A stretch of 64,000 bases of DNA from Quercus robur. Taxonomy: Eukaryota; Streptophyta; Magnoliopsida; Fagales; Fagaceae. Numbering within the stretch: position 1 is the stretch's first letter; the number at the start of each line of letters is the position of its first letter. The notes under the pieces are model-generated. The model did no database searches. It saw only the letters and a list, made by a program, of their open reading frames with translations, and was not told the origin of the DNA. Below are positions 35,750-47,974 of the stretch, piece after piece. The DNA lies in the NCBI RefSeq assembly GCF_932294415.1, contig NC_065539.1:33172001-33236000 (forward strand), read 5' to 3'. The position numbers were made by a program, and so were the translations under genes.

Positions 35750-36480
35750 ACAGTTTTGCTATCAGTGAGTCCAGCTCGAGACAAAAGGTCAGAAGCATAC
35801 TTGGCTTGAGTAATATAGAGACCATCTGTGGAATGAGTAATTTCAAGACCCAAGAAATAGCTGAGATGTCCAAGATCTTTCATCTCAAACTGCTGACTGA
35901 GAAAATCCTTGAGTTCTTGAATGCCACTGAGGTCATCACCAATTATGATCATATCATCCACATATAGAAGAAGCAAAATAGTGCCTTTATCAGTGCGACG
36001 AAGAAATAAGGCATAATCATATGGACTGGCAGTGTAACCCAAGCGAAAGATAGTGGAGCTGAACTTGGCAAACCAAGCTCGTGGAGCTTGTTTAAGGCCA
36101 TAAAGTGCACGTCGAAGGTGACAAACCTTGTTTGATTTAACAGAGAGACTAGGAGGAGGTTGCATATAGACTTCTTCACTCAGATCCTCATTAAGGATGG
36201 CATTTTTAACATCCATCTGAAAAATATCCCATTTACTAGCAGCAGCAACAGCTAAGAGGGCACGAACAAAGGAGATACGAGCCACTGGAGCAAAGGACTC
36301 TTCATAATCAATCCCATACTCCTGTGTAAAACTTTTTGCAACAAGACGAGCCTTGTAGCACTTAATGTACCCATCAGAGTGAGTCTTGATCTTATAGATC
36401 CACTTACAACCAACCATAGGTTGTCCAGGAGGGAAAGTGACCAAATCCCAAGTATGGTTTTTGGTTAATGCATCAAGTTC
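35750..36480 (-). pseudogene. Copia-2 reverse transcriptase remnant
   Basis: RVT_2-type RT with CKWIYKIKTHSDGYIKCYKARL, FQMDVKNAILNEDL, LYGLKQAPRAWF and the catalytic LYVDDMIIIG. Confidence 0.9.
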
Positions 36481-37279
36481 CTCTTTCATTGCAATCTGTC
36501 ATAAATGGTCAGTGGAGGCCTCACGATAGGTCTAAGGCTCGAGAAGAGTAGCAAAGGTAGTGTAACAATAATAGTCAAGTAAATGAGGAGAAATGGATCT
36601 TACCCAGGTTAAGTGGCAAGGTGGAATGTCTTGTGGAGGATCTTCAGGTGGAGCAGGAGCAAGGGACCCAGGCTCAAGGTGGGGTAGCTCGTCATCAACC
36701 TGTTCATCTTCGACATGTCTAGGAGAAGCATCAAAAATATCTGGAGAGAAGTTCAAAGGAGGATCAAAAGTATTTGTAGAAAGAACAGGAGACTCATTTG
36801 GAAAGATTTCTAAAACAGAGGAGGTAGTTAGGGAAGAACGAAAGTGAGAAAGTTCAATAAACAATCGGTGTTCCCAAAAGACAACATTACAAGAAACACG
36901 AAAACGATGAGAGACAGGATCATAACACCTATACCCTTTTTGAGTTTCGCCATAACCAAGGAAACAACAAAGTCTAGATCGAGACTCAAGTTTGTTGTGC
37001 TCATGAGGTTGAAGGAGAACGAAACAGACAGATCCAAAGGAGCGAAGGTGATGATAGTCAGGGGGTGACCCAAACGGACGCTCATACGGGGTTTGATTAT
37101 GGATGACAGTGCTTGGAATGCGATTAATCGCATGAACAGCATGAAGAGCAGCTTCACCCCAAAATGGGGCAGGAACTTTGGCAGAAAGAAGAAGAGCACA
37201 AATAGTGTCAAGAATATGACGAAGTTTTTTTTTCGACTCGACCATTTTGCTAAGAGGTACCTGGACAAGTTAGATGATG

Positions 37280-37640
37280 TACAATGCCATAGGAATGTAA
37301 CAGAGCTTGAAACGCATATTGAGTATATTCAAGAGCATTATCAGATCGAAAAGTTTTGATATGTTTGGAGAATTGTGTTTCAACCATTTTTGCAAAGTTG
37401 CTGTATATTGGTAAAATTTCAGAACGAGATTTCATAGGAAAGATCCAACTATAACGAGAATAATCATCAATAAAAATAACAAAATATCGAGATCCACCAA
37501 TACTAGCAACAGGAGAAGGTCCCCGAACATCAGAATGAATTAACTCAAAAATACTATTAGAAATGGATTCACTGTTATTGAAAGGCAAAGCTGGCTGTTT
37601 TCCTAACTGACATGAAGTACAATCAAAATTGACTTTGGAC
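37280..37640 (-). pseudogene. Copia-2 integrase remnant
   Basis: Integrase core words CTSCQLGKQPALPF, ELIHSDVRGPSPVAS and FRSDNALEY. The C-terminal extension with 'GYGETQKGYRCYDP' continues at about 36550-37250. Confidence 0.85.
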
Positions 37641-37899
37641 ATAGAACCCAACAGACCCTTAAAAGCTAACTATTGTACCCGAGAATATGGTACATGACCA
37701 AGATGAGAATGCCAAAGTGCGAGAGATGGTAAGGAAGAAACTGCAGCAGCAACAAAAATAGGAGTAACAGGTGGAAGATGAAGATTGTCCACGGGAAACA
37801 TACGCCCAACTCTAGAACCGGTCCCAAGCTCCTGCCCCATCCTCAGATCCTACACAATGCACCTAGAATAGTAAAAAATAATGCGATAACCTAGTTCAG

Positions 37900-39136
37900 C
37901 TAATTGTCCCACAGAGCACAAATTATAGGATAGGTCAAGTACATGGAAGACTCCAAGAACGGAGAAGTTAGAGGTCGAAACAACACCTAGACTATTCCCA
38001 TACATGGTGGAACCATCAACTATATGAATATTTAGAGGATGTGGTGCAGGGCCAAGTTTGGAGAATAAGGATGAGTGAGGTGTCATGTGATTGCAACAGG
38101 CATAATCAAAAAGCCAAGTTTGAGACTTACCGGGTAGAACTGAGAGAGCAATGGAAAGAGATGCATTACCAGTCATACGAATAGCCTGAGCCATGATCTC
38201 CTGTAGTTCAGTGGGGGAGAAGTTGATAGCGGATCCAGAAGATTGGGTCTCAGCTGAAATGGAAGACATCGGCGAAGTAGGCTCAGTGTTAGCAACAGCA
38301 ACAGTAGATTTGTTGCGACGGTAACAAGTTTCAATGGTGTGGCCAGGACACTTGCAATAATTGCAGAACTTTTTGTTGGTCTGCTTGCGACGCTTGCTAG
38401 AGCCAGAGGAATCACCTGATTGTTGAGGTTGCTCTATGAGTGGAGCAGAAGGAGTAATAGCCAAAATATTGAGCTTATTCTGAGTTTGAAGGGTTGCAAA
38501 TCGAGCTTCTTCTCTAACCAACTCGTTCACAGCAGTATCAAGAGAGGGAGCAGGACTGCGATTTAGAAGCTAACCTCAAATGGGCTCAAAGTCATTGTGA
38601 AGTGACATCAGGAATTCATAGAGGCGAAATTCATCTCTAATGGAAGCATATTGCTGAGCATCCTTTAAGCATGCCCAAGTTGGATCAGAAAGGTCAATTT
38701 GGTCCCAAATGAAGCGAAGCTGATCATAGTAGTCATTGATGGATTGCCCTGGTTCTTGCCTGAGTTGATGCAATTCAACCACTAATTGATATTTCATGGA
38801 TCCATGAGTAGTGGAGTACCTTTTGGCCAACATATCCCATGCTAATTTTGCATCATCAAAGCTGCCCAACAGATTGGAGATGGAGGGAATGGAAGTGTTC
38901 CGAATCCATGTGAGGATTATGTGGTTGTGACTATCCCATTCAATCATGCGACCAAGGAAGGCAGCATCGTCTTCACTTGCTCCCTTGACAAGAATGGTGG
39001 CTACACCAATACAGTAATGCCAGAGCATGCAACCTTTAAGAAAACTGGGCATAGCTTGAGACCAAGATAAGTAATTCTTGTTTCCCTCCAATATAGTATT
39101 GATGGGGCGAGGAAGAAAAACATCTTTTTTATCCAT
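37900..39136 (-). pseudogene. Copia-2 gag and protease remnant
   Basis: Gag starts MDKKDVFLPRPINTILEGNK with the copia gag block 'WDMLAKRYS...LHQLRQEPGQSI'. It is followed by a CCHC zinc knuckle (CNYCKCPGHTIETC) and a protease-like segment (TWLFDYACCNHMT). Broken. Confidence 0.85.
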
Positions 39137-39798
39137 TTAGAGACACAATATGCAAAAACAGACTGGAAAAATGAAATCTACGCGAAAAACTGGGTAAGGA
39201 GAACCTGGACTGCAAAAGTCAACCCTAGAGAAAAGTCAACGGTCAAAGTCAATGGACGGTCAAAGTCAACGGTCAACGGATGGTCAAAGTCAATGGTTAA
39301 CATGGTCAACGGTCAGCAGATAACGTCACCAAGATGATGTGGCGCTGATGTCAACAGATGACTGGATGCTGACGTGGCATAGATGGCATCACGGGTGACG
39401 TCAGCTTGAACTGAGGATGGCACGTGTGGTGTGTGGGGTGCATGGGTCGCTGATGCAAAAACTTCTAGCGGCGCGTGAGGGCGTGTGCGGTCTCCGATGA
39501 TTGCGAGGCTTTCACCGGCGTGTAGATCGATTCAAGACGATCTCAGTGATACCTCCAGAAATGTGATCAGAGCAATATTCGCAGCGGGATGACACGTGTA
39601 GTGATTTGTGTAGTGTTGGACTCCTCAACGACAATGACTGCAGGTCTGGAACTCGAAGACAACGGCTGGAAGACATCGGAGGTTCAACGGCGAGAGGCTG
39701 TAGTGACTGTTGTGATGGCGGAAGCGATGTTGAAAGTGAAGTAACACCAATAAAGACAAGACTGTTAAGAAAAGGTCAGAGCAGTGGCTCTGATACCA

Positions 39799-39975
39799 TT
39801 TTAGAAATACTAAAGGATTGTATTGTATTTCATAATCAAAGAATATACATGAGTGCCTTTATATAGGAGGCATATGTGTACAGTACAAATAAGCATATGT
39901 GTGTAGTACAAGTACAAGTGTGCTATACAAGTAAACTAACTGGGTCTAAAGCCCATAACATAATATACATTAACA
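39799..39975 (-). repeat. Copia-2 5' LTR
   Basis: 177 bp, collinear with 34821-34997; adjacent to the primer-binding site. Confidence 0.9.
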
Positions 39976-39980
39976 AGCCT

Positions 39981-40792
39981 CATTCAAAAGGAAATGCATG
40001 CAAGGTTAAGTTCAATAGCTTCAACTACTCGAATTTTCAATATTCTTTTTTATTTCTCATCAAATGAATGACATTATTTTTGGGAAATCCTGGTCTTTCT
40101 TAGCATAATATTGGGAATATTTTTGCTATTACTCAAACAAGCATTAAATATTGTGCTTGGTTATTCGTGCATCTAGCAAAACAAATAAATGTTCCGTTCT
40201 TTTGGGCAGCCCAATGACATTAAATTTTTGTGTATGAATCTATTGACCCTGCATCGAATTGTTTGAAATTTGAACCCACTTTCAAAAAAATAATAATTAA
40301 TTGTTGTTTTATCTATAGTTGATCATAAAAAGTATTTAAAAAAAAAAAGCCTACATAATTCAACTCTTTCGAATAGTTGACAAAGTGTTGCAAATTTGTC
40401 TACAAAAGCAACATGCAATCAATCTCTTTTCATTTTGTTTTATTTATTTATTTATTTATTTTTTGACAAAGTTTAGCTATAAAATTGGTTGTAGTATAAA
40501 ACTACAATCTTACTCAATATCTTTTTATTGGAGGTAAATTTTGACAAATCCACTATTGGATTACATCTTTTTCTTATATCCTCCATGCTTACAAAATTTT
40601 TAAGAAATTAAAGATTAATAGCTATGTCTTCAATAAATTGTTCAAATGACATGTTTTGGTAGTTTAAAATTATGCATAAAATATAAGCTTATAAATTATA
40701 TAGTAAATCATATCTGATTGACAAAAAATTTAATATATATTAAGAATGTAAAGAACATGCAATTCAATGGTTAGATTTTCAAAATGTGTAAT
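39981..40792. other. AT-rich non-coding spacer
   Basis: No gene or terminal repeat recognised. Confidence 0.5.
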
Positions 40793-41605
40793 TGTTAGGT
40801 TCTGAAGATTTAGGAGTAAATATTTAAAATCATATTTTATTTGTGTCGGCAAACCAAGAACAAAACATGTTTAGTCTATGTATTAGGCAATGCTTAAAAG
40901 TATAGGTTTCGAGCTTCAAGTTCAGCTGACTACAGAAAAAGGGAGTCAATTTCAGTCAAGCTTGACCGATCGAGAATCGCAGAAATCAGATTCTGCAAAA
41001 GTTTTAAACAAGGCCCAATCTTACGAAAATGTTTAGGGTTTCATTCTAACTTGTCCACATATAAAAGGGAAACCCTAACTATGTTTTTTAAACTTTTGGA
41101 AAACTTGTGTGTTACTTTTTATGAGATTTGAGAGGTTTTGTACTTTCTAATTACACAAGAATCTACCGGAGCAAGATCTACAATCAAGTGGTAGTAGAAC
41201 CTAGTTGCTACTACAAGATCATTACTTCTGGTGATCTGAAACCTTTGAGTGAGATCTCAAAGTCACAAGCAAGAGTGCTTGTGTTGCTGTAAATCCAAGG
41301 AGAAAAGGAGTCCGTGAATTTGGAGCTCGCATGTGGTCGTGTCAGTAAATTACTACATGAGGTAGTAGTAGATTTAGGATTAAATCTTTTGTAAAAACTT
41401 CGATTCTCTTATAGTGGATTTACTTTACCTTAAGGATAGTTAGGTCAAATCATCCCTAGGTTTTTATCTGGAAACGGTTCGTTTCATCGGTTTTCCTAGG
41501 TCATCATATCGTGGTGTTATTTACTTTTCCGCTTTTATGCATGATATAATATATGCTTGTTTAACCTATACCTGAATAATAAACCTAATAATCAACTTGA
41601 GTAAT
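40793..41605 (+). mobile_element. Possible solo LTR fossil
   Basis: Begins TGTTAGGTTCTGAAG after gtaat, and gtaat recurs at about 41602. The interior has an acatataaaaggg TATA-like box followed by 'aaaccctaact' and a leader-like sequence typical of long plant LTRs. The right end does not show a clean CA, so the call is tentative. Confidence 0.35.
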
Positions 41606-42028
41606 AATGTTTATTTTATTGAGTAAGGTTATACTATTAGATTACAACTAATTTTATAACTAAACTTTATCCTTATTTTTTAAAGACCATAAAAGAATCT
41701 TTTATCCCTATATTTCATAAATTCTTACTAATCTCACAATTATAATAGTAGTCAAATAAAGAGGAATGGAAAGGAGGCTAAGAAGCGTGTGAGCCCCAAG
41801 TTTAACTAAATGAATATAATTTTTCCATTTCTAATTAATTATTTTTACGAACTCAAGGAGATCAGTTTAAAATCTCAAGGAGGTCATTTTAGTAGTTAGT
41901 AGTTAGTACATGCATCAAGATTTTCCACATTATCGGTGCAATTTGCACTTTCAAAACTATTCAGGTTCCACCATTGAATTGATCATAAAAATATAAAACT
42001 AATTGACCATCAAAATCAAGTATAATTT
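41606..42028. other. Non-coding spacer
   Basis: No feature recognised. Confidence 0.5.
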
Positions 42029-42705
42029 AGGGTGTGTTTGTTTGAAGGTGAAACGGGATGGATAGAAAATTTTGGAGAGAAAATGGGAAATAAAATTTTT
42101 TTGGAGCGTGTTTGGTTGGGTGGGAAAGAAGGAAAATAAATACTGGGACCCGTGTTTTCTCCCTAGACCCACCAAAATGTTTTCTCCCTAAAATGGAGAG
42201 AAAACGGAGTGGAGATGCATTTTTTCTTGATTCACAAAAATGCCCATGTGTTCGTCTACTTGCCTTTTTTTTCCTAGGCAGTAACATTGCTTCTTTTGAT
42301 TTTCTAGGGCTTGGGCGTGCCTCTCTTTCTTCTTCTTCTTCTTCTTCTTCTTCTTCTTCTTCTTCTTCTTCTTCTTCTTTTGGCAGTAACGTTGCCTTTT
42401 TTTTTTTTTTTTTAGCTAGATGTTGATTTTTTTTTACATGATTTTTATTTTTTTAATAAATTTGGGTGATTGCTCTCTCTTTTATTTTTTGGTTATTTGT
42501 CACTTTTTTGTTTTAATTGGACATCATTATTTAACAATGGTATATGATCAAATTTATTCAAACTCATTTTTTCCATCCCTTCATTTTTCCACTCCCAACC
42601 AAACAAAAATGAGAGAAATTAAAATATTTTTTATCCACCCACTTTTTCATCCTTCCACAATTTTTTATCCTCTCACTTTTTCACCCTTCCAACCAAACGG
42701 ACCTT
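42029..42705. mobile_element. hAT-like MITE with (CTT)n
   Basis: The left end AGGGTGTGTTTGTTTGAAGG is inverted relative to the right end ccttccaaccaaacggacct. The arms carry repeated 'ggagagaaaa' and 'tttttcayccttcca' words. A (CTT)n microsatellite occupies about 42327-42378. No transposase; target duplication not clear. Confidence 0.6.
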
Positions 42706-43215
42706 GAACCATCACCCTTACGAGTCCGAGAGTTGTAGTTTGCTGGCTTAATCCATTCATAAGTGAGTCCTTGATCTGCTTTGAACTAATCTCAAATCAT
42801 TTCATGATTTCTCACTCCCGTTTCGATTTGACTCCTTTGATTTTCCCTTGATTATTAGCTAATTCTTGTTTTAATTGCTTCATAACTCAAATCTATTGCA
42901 ATTATTGACTATTGTTACTAAAGATCATTATTAATTAATAGCAAATTATACGGTAGTTTCCTCTTGTTTAATAATGAACAGATAAAAGTAGGTTGACTTG
43001 GGGGTTGCAGGTGAAGAACATATGTGTCATGAAATATTTTTTTATTAAATAGAAAATTAGAAATACTTCTGGCACATGCTCATATTTCATTACTTATTGC
43101 ACAATTCGAAAGAAAAAAGAATTGCATAATTTCAAATCTTAAAAAGAAGGAAAAGAAAATGTGTAGTCAAACTAGCTACAAACTTATTTCCCAAGAAAGA
43201 GAACATCATTATTGG
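42706..43215. other. Upstream region of GST 43271
   Basis: Non-coding. The last 130 bp recur in decayed form at about 28800-28989. Confidence 0.5.
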
Positions 43216-43222
43216 TATAAAT
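43216..43222 (+). promoter_or_regulatory. TATA box of GST 43271
   Basis: TATAAAT followed immediately by TGACTTGG, 49 nt before the ATG. The same TATA plus TTGAC arrangement is found in the other GST copies. Confidence 0.6.
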
Positions 43223-43270
43223 TGACTTGGCATGGTCCTAGACCTCACACCTTGATCCCCCTCATTACTA

Positions 43271-44575
43271 ATGGAAGAAGTAAAGCTATTAGGATTCTGG
43301 CCTAGCCCCTTCAGTCATAGAGTGATATGGGCTCTAAAACTGAAGGGTGTGAAATACGATTATCTGGAAGAAGACCTTCCCAATGAGAAGAGTCAATTGC
43401 TATTGCAATACAACCCAGTTCACAAGAAAATCCCTGTCCTTGTTCATGGCGGCAAACCAATTGTCGAGTCCTTAGTCATTCTTGAATACATTGAAGAAAC
43501 ATGGCCCGACAATCCATTGCTGCCAAAAGATGCCCATGCAAGAGCCTTAGCTCGATTTTGGATACAGTTTGGATTACAGAAGGTAAGTTTGATCTTCATT
43601 GGGATTCCTTTTCTGATACTTCTTGTTATAAATCTGATTTCTTTTCTACTTAAGTAGAAGATAGCATATCTCTTTTATTAACGCAGTATAGCATACTACC
43701 GAATTAGAAAAAGTACTTATGTCATTTTCTTTAAGATACGTGGGTCATTTACTTCTTGGCCAATTAAGTTGACTTTTATCTAATGCAGGCTAAAAACATT
43801 AAAATGACTACAAATTTTACTATAAACAGTTTACAAATTTACAAATTGACGTAATAATAAATATGATTATCGTAATCTTAAATAAATATCTGAATTTTCT
43901 TTTAATGATTAATGACACATCAATTTATAAAGAAATTGATGTAAAGTTTATGTGCAATACAATTTTAAGAGAGTTTTAATCGGAGATTGAACCTCAAATC
44001 TCTTATTCAACCATTCAAAACTTTATCAATTAAACTAACTAGAACCCCCCATATTCTTAATACTACTCTTTTGAAAATATAACATGATCGTCTAAGTCTT
44101 CTGCTTGGCTTATGTAAGCCCAATATGGTCTAATCCAGTAATAATCATTTTTAGCACGTGTAATTTGAAATAATATTTTTGACTGATTCTATATATTAAT
44201 TTCTAGGCCCCCATTTTTCACGCATTTTTCCAAACCACTGGAGAAGAACAAGAAAAGGCAATAAAAGAGGCACAGGAAGTTTTTAAGATCTTGGAAGAGA
44301 AAGCTCTAGGGAACAAGAAGTTTTTCAGTGGTGACAGTATAGGGATGGTTGACATTTCATATGGATGGTTAGCTTATTGGTTTTCTGGCATGGAAGAAGC
44401 AGTGGGTGTCAAAGTGCTAAATCCGAGAACTTTTCCACGCCTGCATTCTTGGATTCAGGATTTTAAGGAAGTTCCTGTGGTCAAAGAAAACCTTCCTGAC
44501 TATGCAAATATGGTGACCTATATGAAGTTCATGAGGGAAAAATTCACTTCACACCTTCCATGTCATAATCACTAG
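43271..44575 (+). CDS. Tau-class glutathione S-transferase (MEEV type)
   Basis: Exons 43271-43582 and 44207-44575, with donor gtaagt and acceptor ttctag; 226 residues. It begins [18 protein letters not shown] with probable catalytic Ser12. KKIPVLV (52-58) and VES (66-67) form the glutathione site. The C-terminal domain has [44 protein letters not shown] and a slightly longer tail (LPCHNH). A second tau subfamily, closest in this window to the 61354 gene. Predicted cytosolic glutathione transfer to electrophiles; the substrate cannot be read from sequence. All splice signals and reading frames are intact. Confidence 0.95.
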
Positions 44576-44898
44576 TGTTGTGTATGAACTAAGCTCCTTT
44601 TTTTTTCTGCTAAAAAAAAATTGGGAATCTTTAGATTTTACAGAAGTTTTAAAATTTGGAATTTACCCTCTGAAATTTTATTCTATTTGCATTAGTAGTC
44701 ATTTCATCCATAGTTTCTGTTAATTGCCATATAAACTTATCATGCATATTTAATTTATCTAATAAAATAATATCACGTTATTTTTGTAACTTAAAAAAAC
44801 TATGAATAATTTTAAAAATTGAAGTTGTTTAATGAAAATAATGCGACATCATTTTATTAGATAAACTAAACACACATGATAAGCTTATATGACATTTA
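44576..44898. other. 3' flank of GST 43271
   Basis: AT-rich; no separate gene. Ends at the MITE. Confidence 0.5.
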
Positions 44899-45213
44899 GG
44901 GTGTGTTTGGATTGAACTTATTGTTGCTGAAACTAAAAACTGAAAACTAAAAACTGAAAACACTGTAGTAAAATAATTTTTAAATGTGTAAATAGTACCG
45001 TGGGACCCATTTTTAATATTTTTTAATGAATAAAGTGGCTGTGGGTTCCATAAACAGTACTGCTACAGCACCGCTACAGTACCGCTACAGTGCCACTACA
45101 GTGTTGTTTGTCCCCCTTTTCTGCAAAACGTGTGAAATGTAAAAAAAAAAAAAAAAAAAAAAAAGAGTGAAAACGCAGACGCAGCAAAGTTCAGTGCTAT
45201 CCAAACGAGCACT
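44899..45213. mobile_element. hAT-like MITE
   Basis: The ends GGGTGTGTTTGGAT and ATCCAAACGAGCAC are inverted. The core has 'ctgaaaactaaaaactgaaa', 'accgtgggaccc' and a run of (gctacagtacc)n repeats at 45061-45100. An A-run lies at 45140-45163. Confidence 0.65.
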
Positions 45214-47047
45214 TAATGAAAAAGATGGATAGAGATGCTGATAATGCAAATAGAATATGACTACTGATTGGTGTCTTGGTCTGATGACAAAGAGCAATCA
45301 TCAGAAGCGGACGTCATAGGTTGAAACTCTCTTAAATATAAAATCCAAAAACACCCAAATTTAGGATGTTGTTTGTACTTTAATTTTTTTTTTTTTTTTT
45401 TTTTAAGAATATATAAAATTATGAGCTAGCTTTGAACTTTGAAGAATACTTCAATTATTAGCATATACAATGCTTGTTATGAATTTAACAACATGTGGCG
45501 GATGGATTTTACTCCAACAAATTTGTGATGTATCAAATTTGAAATAATATCTTATCTAATCATTCCATAAATATATTTAAGCACATGGCGAACTTTCACA
45601 TTAGCATTCTATTTGAAAAGAATCCTAATAAAACCAAATTAGTTTGTTTAATGGAGTCCAAATATTCTATACCATTTTTCTTGCTCCACCAATAATAATT
45701 TTCCATATGTCCACCAATTTAATTCAAATCAAATTTTCAGCCTTTATTATTTAGTTTCCTAAAATAAATAAATAAAAAATCCAAATCATCCCCACTAGCC
45801 ACCATCATAGTTCCTCCACCACCACCAAAAATAACCTTCGTTGACACCACCAAGAGGAGATGGACGGCGTCATCAACGGCCAGCCACCCACCACCGCAAG
45901 TTATCAGTTACCCAAAAAATAGAAAATAAAAAGAACCCCACACACCCACACCAACCACCACCACCAACCTTCATCGGTACCACTAGGAAGAGATCTCCGG
46001 TGACATCAACAGCCATCCACCATTGCCTCCTTGTCTTCAAATCCATGACTGATATTAGTTTTGTGACACCTTGTTCATGGGTACTCATGGGCCATGACTA
46101 CCTTTCTTCTTCAAATCCATTGATGGTACCTAAACATGGCAATAATGCGGCATTGATGGTGTCGCCATCTCTACCTGGCGGCCTTGGACAATGGTGGTGG
46201 ACCGTTGGTGATTGATTGGTGATGGATGTTGGTTATAATCCTAAAATACCTCACCTCACACTCACAATCTCTTCAACCGCCTCTCATCTCTTTCTCTTCA
46301 GCTCACCACTCTAACTCATGCTCCTCTCCCACTCTTACTTACTCTCCTCTCATGTATCACGCTGTCGGCCATCAAATGTCAGCCGCCCTCTCTCATGCTC
46401 TCAACATCTCGACCTCACTCTCTTTGCCGAAGAAGACGAAGACGAAGACGAAAATCTAAGATTCTCGCCGCAAAGCCTCTCCGATCTCACCCAATTTCGT
46501 TCAATATTGCTCCCTATATTTGCTTTGCACCGAGTTTAGTGATAGCTGAAGCCAACAACCACAACCACGGTGATTTACGACAATGGTTTTAAATGTTCTT
46601 CTTCCATTTTTTCTTTATTTGATTAATGGGTTTGGGGATTTAGATTCTCTTTGTTTAACTTGTGGGTTTGGGGATTTAGATTTGGTTGTTAAGATTTGAT
46701 GTTCCTTGCATGTGCTTGTTTTAAATTTTGATTTCAAATGTATTTGGTTTTCGTGAATAGTTTGATTTCAAATGTATTTGGTTTCTGAGAATAGGAAATT
46801 TGAATGGGTATGGTGGATTTGATTTGAGATTTACTTGGATTTGTTGTTTGTGTTGTTGTGATTCTTTTTTCTCAGGAAAACATAATTTTTTTTATTGATT
46901 GGGCCATTGTTAGGGGTTGAAGATTAGGCCCTGAAGTGGCCTGGCTAGGCGGGGCCCGACAGGGCAGGTCTAGGCCCCAGGAAAAAAAAATTCCATTTAA
47001 TAGACGAGTTGTGGGTCGAGTCCAGGTATGAAATAACCCAACCCAAA
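45214..47047. other. Non-coding region, part CT/CA-rich
   Basis: 45780-46560 is C-rich (ccaccacc..., ctctc...) with several short overlapping open frames, none recognisable. It could be a captured UTR/exon fragment of a host gene. 46905-47045 carries a 'ggcctggctaggcggggccc' GC-rich word set. No gene is called. Confidence 0.4.
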
Positions 47048-47966
47048 CCTAGCTTGTTGCCATTCCTATTTAAAATATATAGAGATTAGCTTGCCGTTAT
47101 TGCAACCCAAAAAAAAAAAAAAAAAAAAAGCAAAGATCTCGACCTTGACATAAGTATATATATTTGTATGTAATACAAAATAAAGGATTTTTTTACCCTT
47201 TTTTTTTGGCTTATTTTAATATTGATACATAATTTGTTAAAATACAAAAATTTGATAGATGACATAGTTATTACTTATCACTTCTTGATTACCTTGAATT
47301 TTTTCAAATATAGAGAGTATAAAAAAATATATAATCTAACCATGAATTTGTAAAAATTCATATTCAACATTAAAATATTAGATATCCTCAATGTAGGAGC
47401 TCTCCCTCTCGCCTGACGAGTTTTTTCTCCCTTAGTTTGTCTTAAGGGTCTGTCTTTTAGCTTTCTTTCTTGGTGCTCAATGGCTGACGAAGTGATTCAT
47501 AGCTTGGAAAACATGAAACTAACCCCGGAGGAGGAGGAAGTGATAGAGGTATCTGACGAAGGAAGACAAGAGGAGATTGAGAGTTGTACACTAAGCTTAC
47601 TGGGAAAGCTTCTCACGTGTAAACCATTCAACAAAAAGGCAGCGATAAACACATTTAAGAAGGCGTGGGGGTTAGAAGAAGGAGTTCACAACATGGAGGT
47701 GGGCTCAAATCTGTTTCAATTCAAATTCCAAAAAGAGTTTGAGATGAAAAGGGTTTTCAAAGGAGGCCCTTGGACGTTCGACAACCAAGCACTTATGCTT
47801 TGTCGGTGGCAGATGGGTTTGACAGCACGTAACGTGAAGTTTGATTCAATACCGATGTGGGTGCAAATTTGGGACGCACCATTTGACATGGTTTCTCCCA
47901 AGGTGGCCGTGGAAGTGGGGAGTAGGTTGGGAGTGGTAGTAGAGGAGGAGAAGCGACTGAAGCTTG
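47048..47966 (+). repeat. Duplicated block, copy A (LINE flank + LINE 5' end)
   Basis: Nearly identical to 50411-51327. It differs by poly-A length and a few single bases. It consists of 337 bp of sequence upstream of the LINE, including the LINE target site (cattaaaatattagata, 47368-47384), followed by the first 582 bp of the LINE. Confidence 0.92.
47480..47966 (+). pseudogene. LINE ORF1 N-terminal part, truncated copy
   Basis: Starts MADEVIHSLENMKLTPEEEE and encodes the DUF4283-type RNA-binding-like domain (LLGKLLTCKPFNKKAAINTF, GGPWTFDNQALMLCRW). It is cut at 47966 by the join to Copia-2-derived sequence. Here the frame is uninterrupted at the point where the complete LINE copy has an extra A. 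Confidence 0.85.
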
Positions 47967-47974
47967 TAGAAAGA

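Larger units (their letters stand above)
34821..39975 (-). mobile_element. Copia-2, Ty1/copia LTR retrotransposon
   Basis: Minus-strand element with equal 177-bp LTRs and a 5-bp target duplication AGCCT (34816-34820 and 39976-39980). A primer-binding site (complement of ggctctgatacca) lies beside the right LTR and a purine tract (complement of cccccctcaaa) beside the left LTR. Domain order gag, protease, integrase, RT, RNase H marks Ty1/copia. LTRs differ at about 9 of 177 sites (about 5%). The coding region is broken by roughly half a dozen interruptions. A 2.4-kb part of its interior reappears at 47975-50410. Confidence 0.93.

Noticed and set aside
42027-42707. Frames with poly-Ser and Phe-rich tails
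   Set aside because: They arise from the (CTT)n repeat and T-rich arms of a MITE.
45841-46592. Several overlapping plus-strand frames in C-rich DNA
   Set aside because: No recognisable domain, frames compete, and no splice or promoter support; possibly a captured fragment but not callable.
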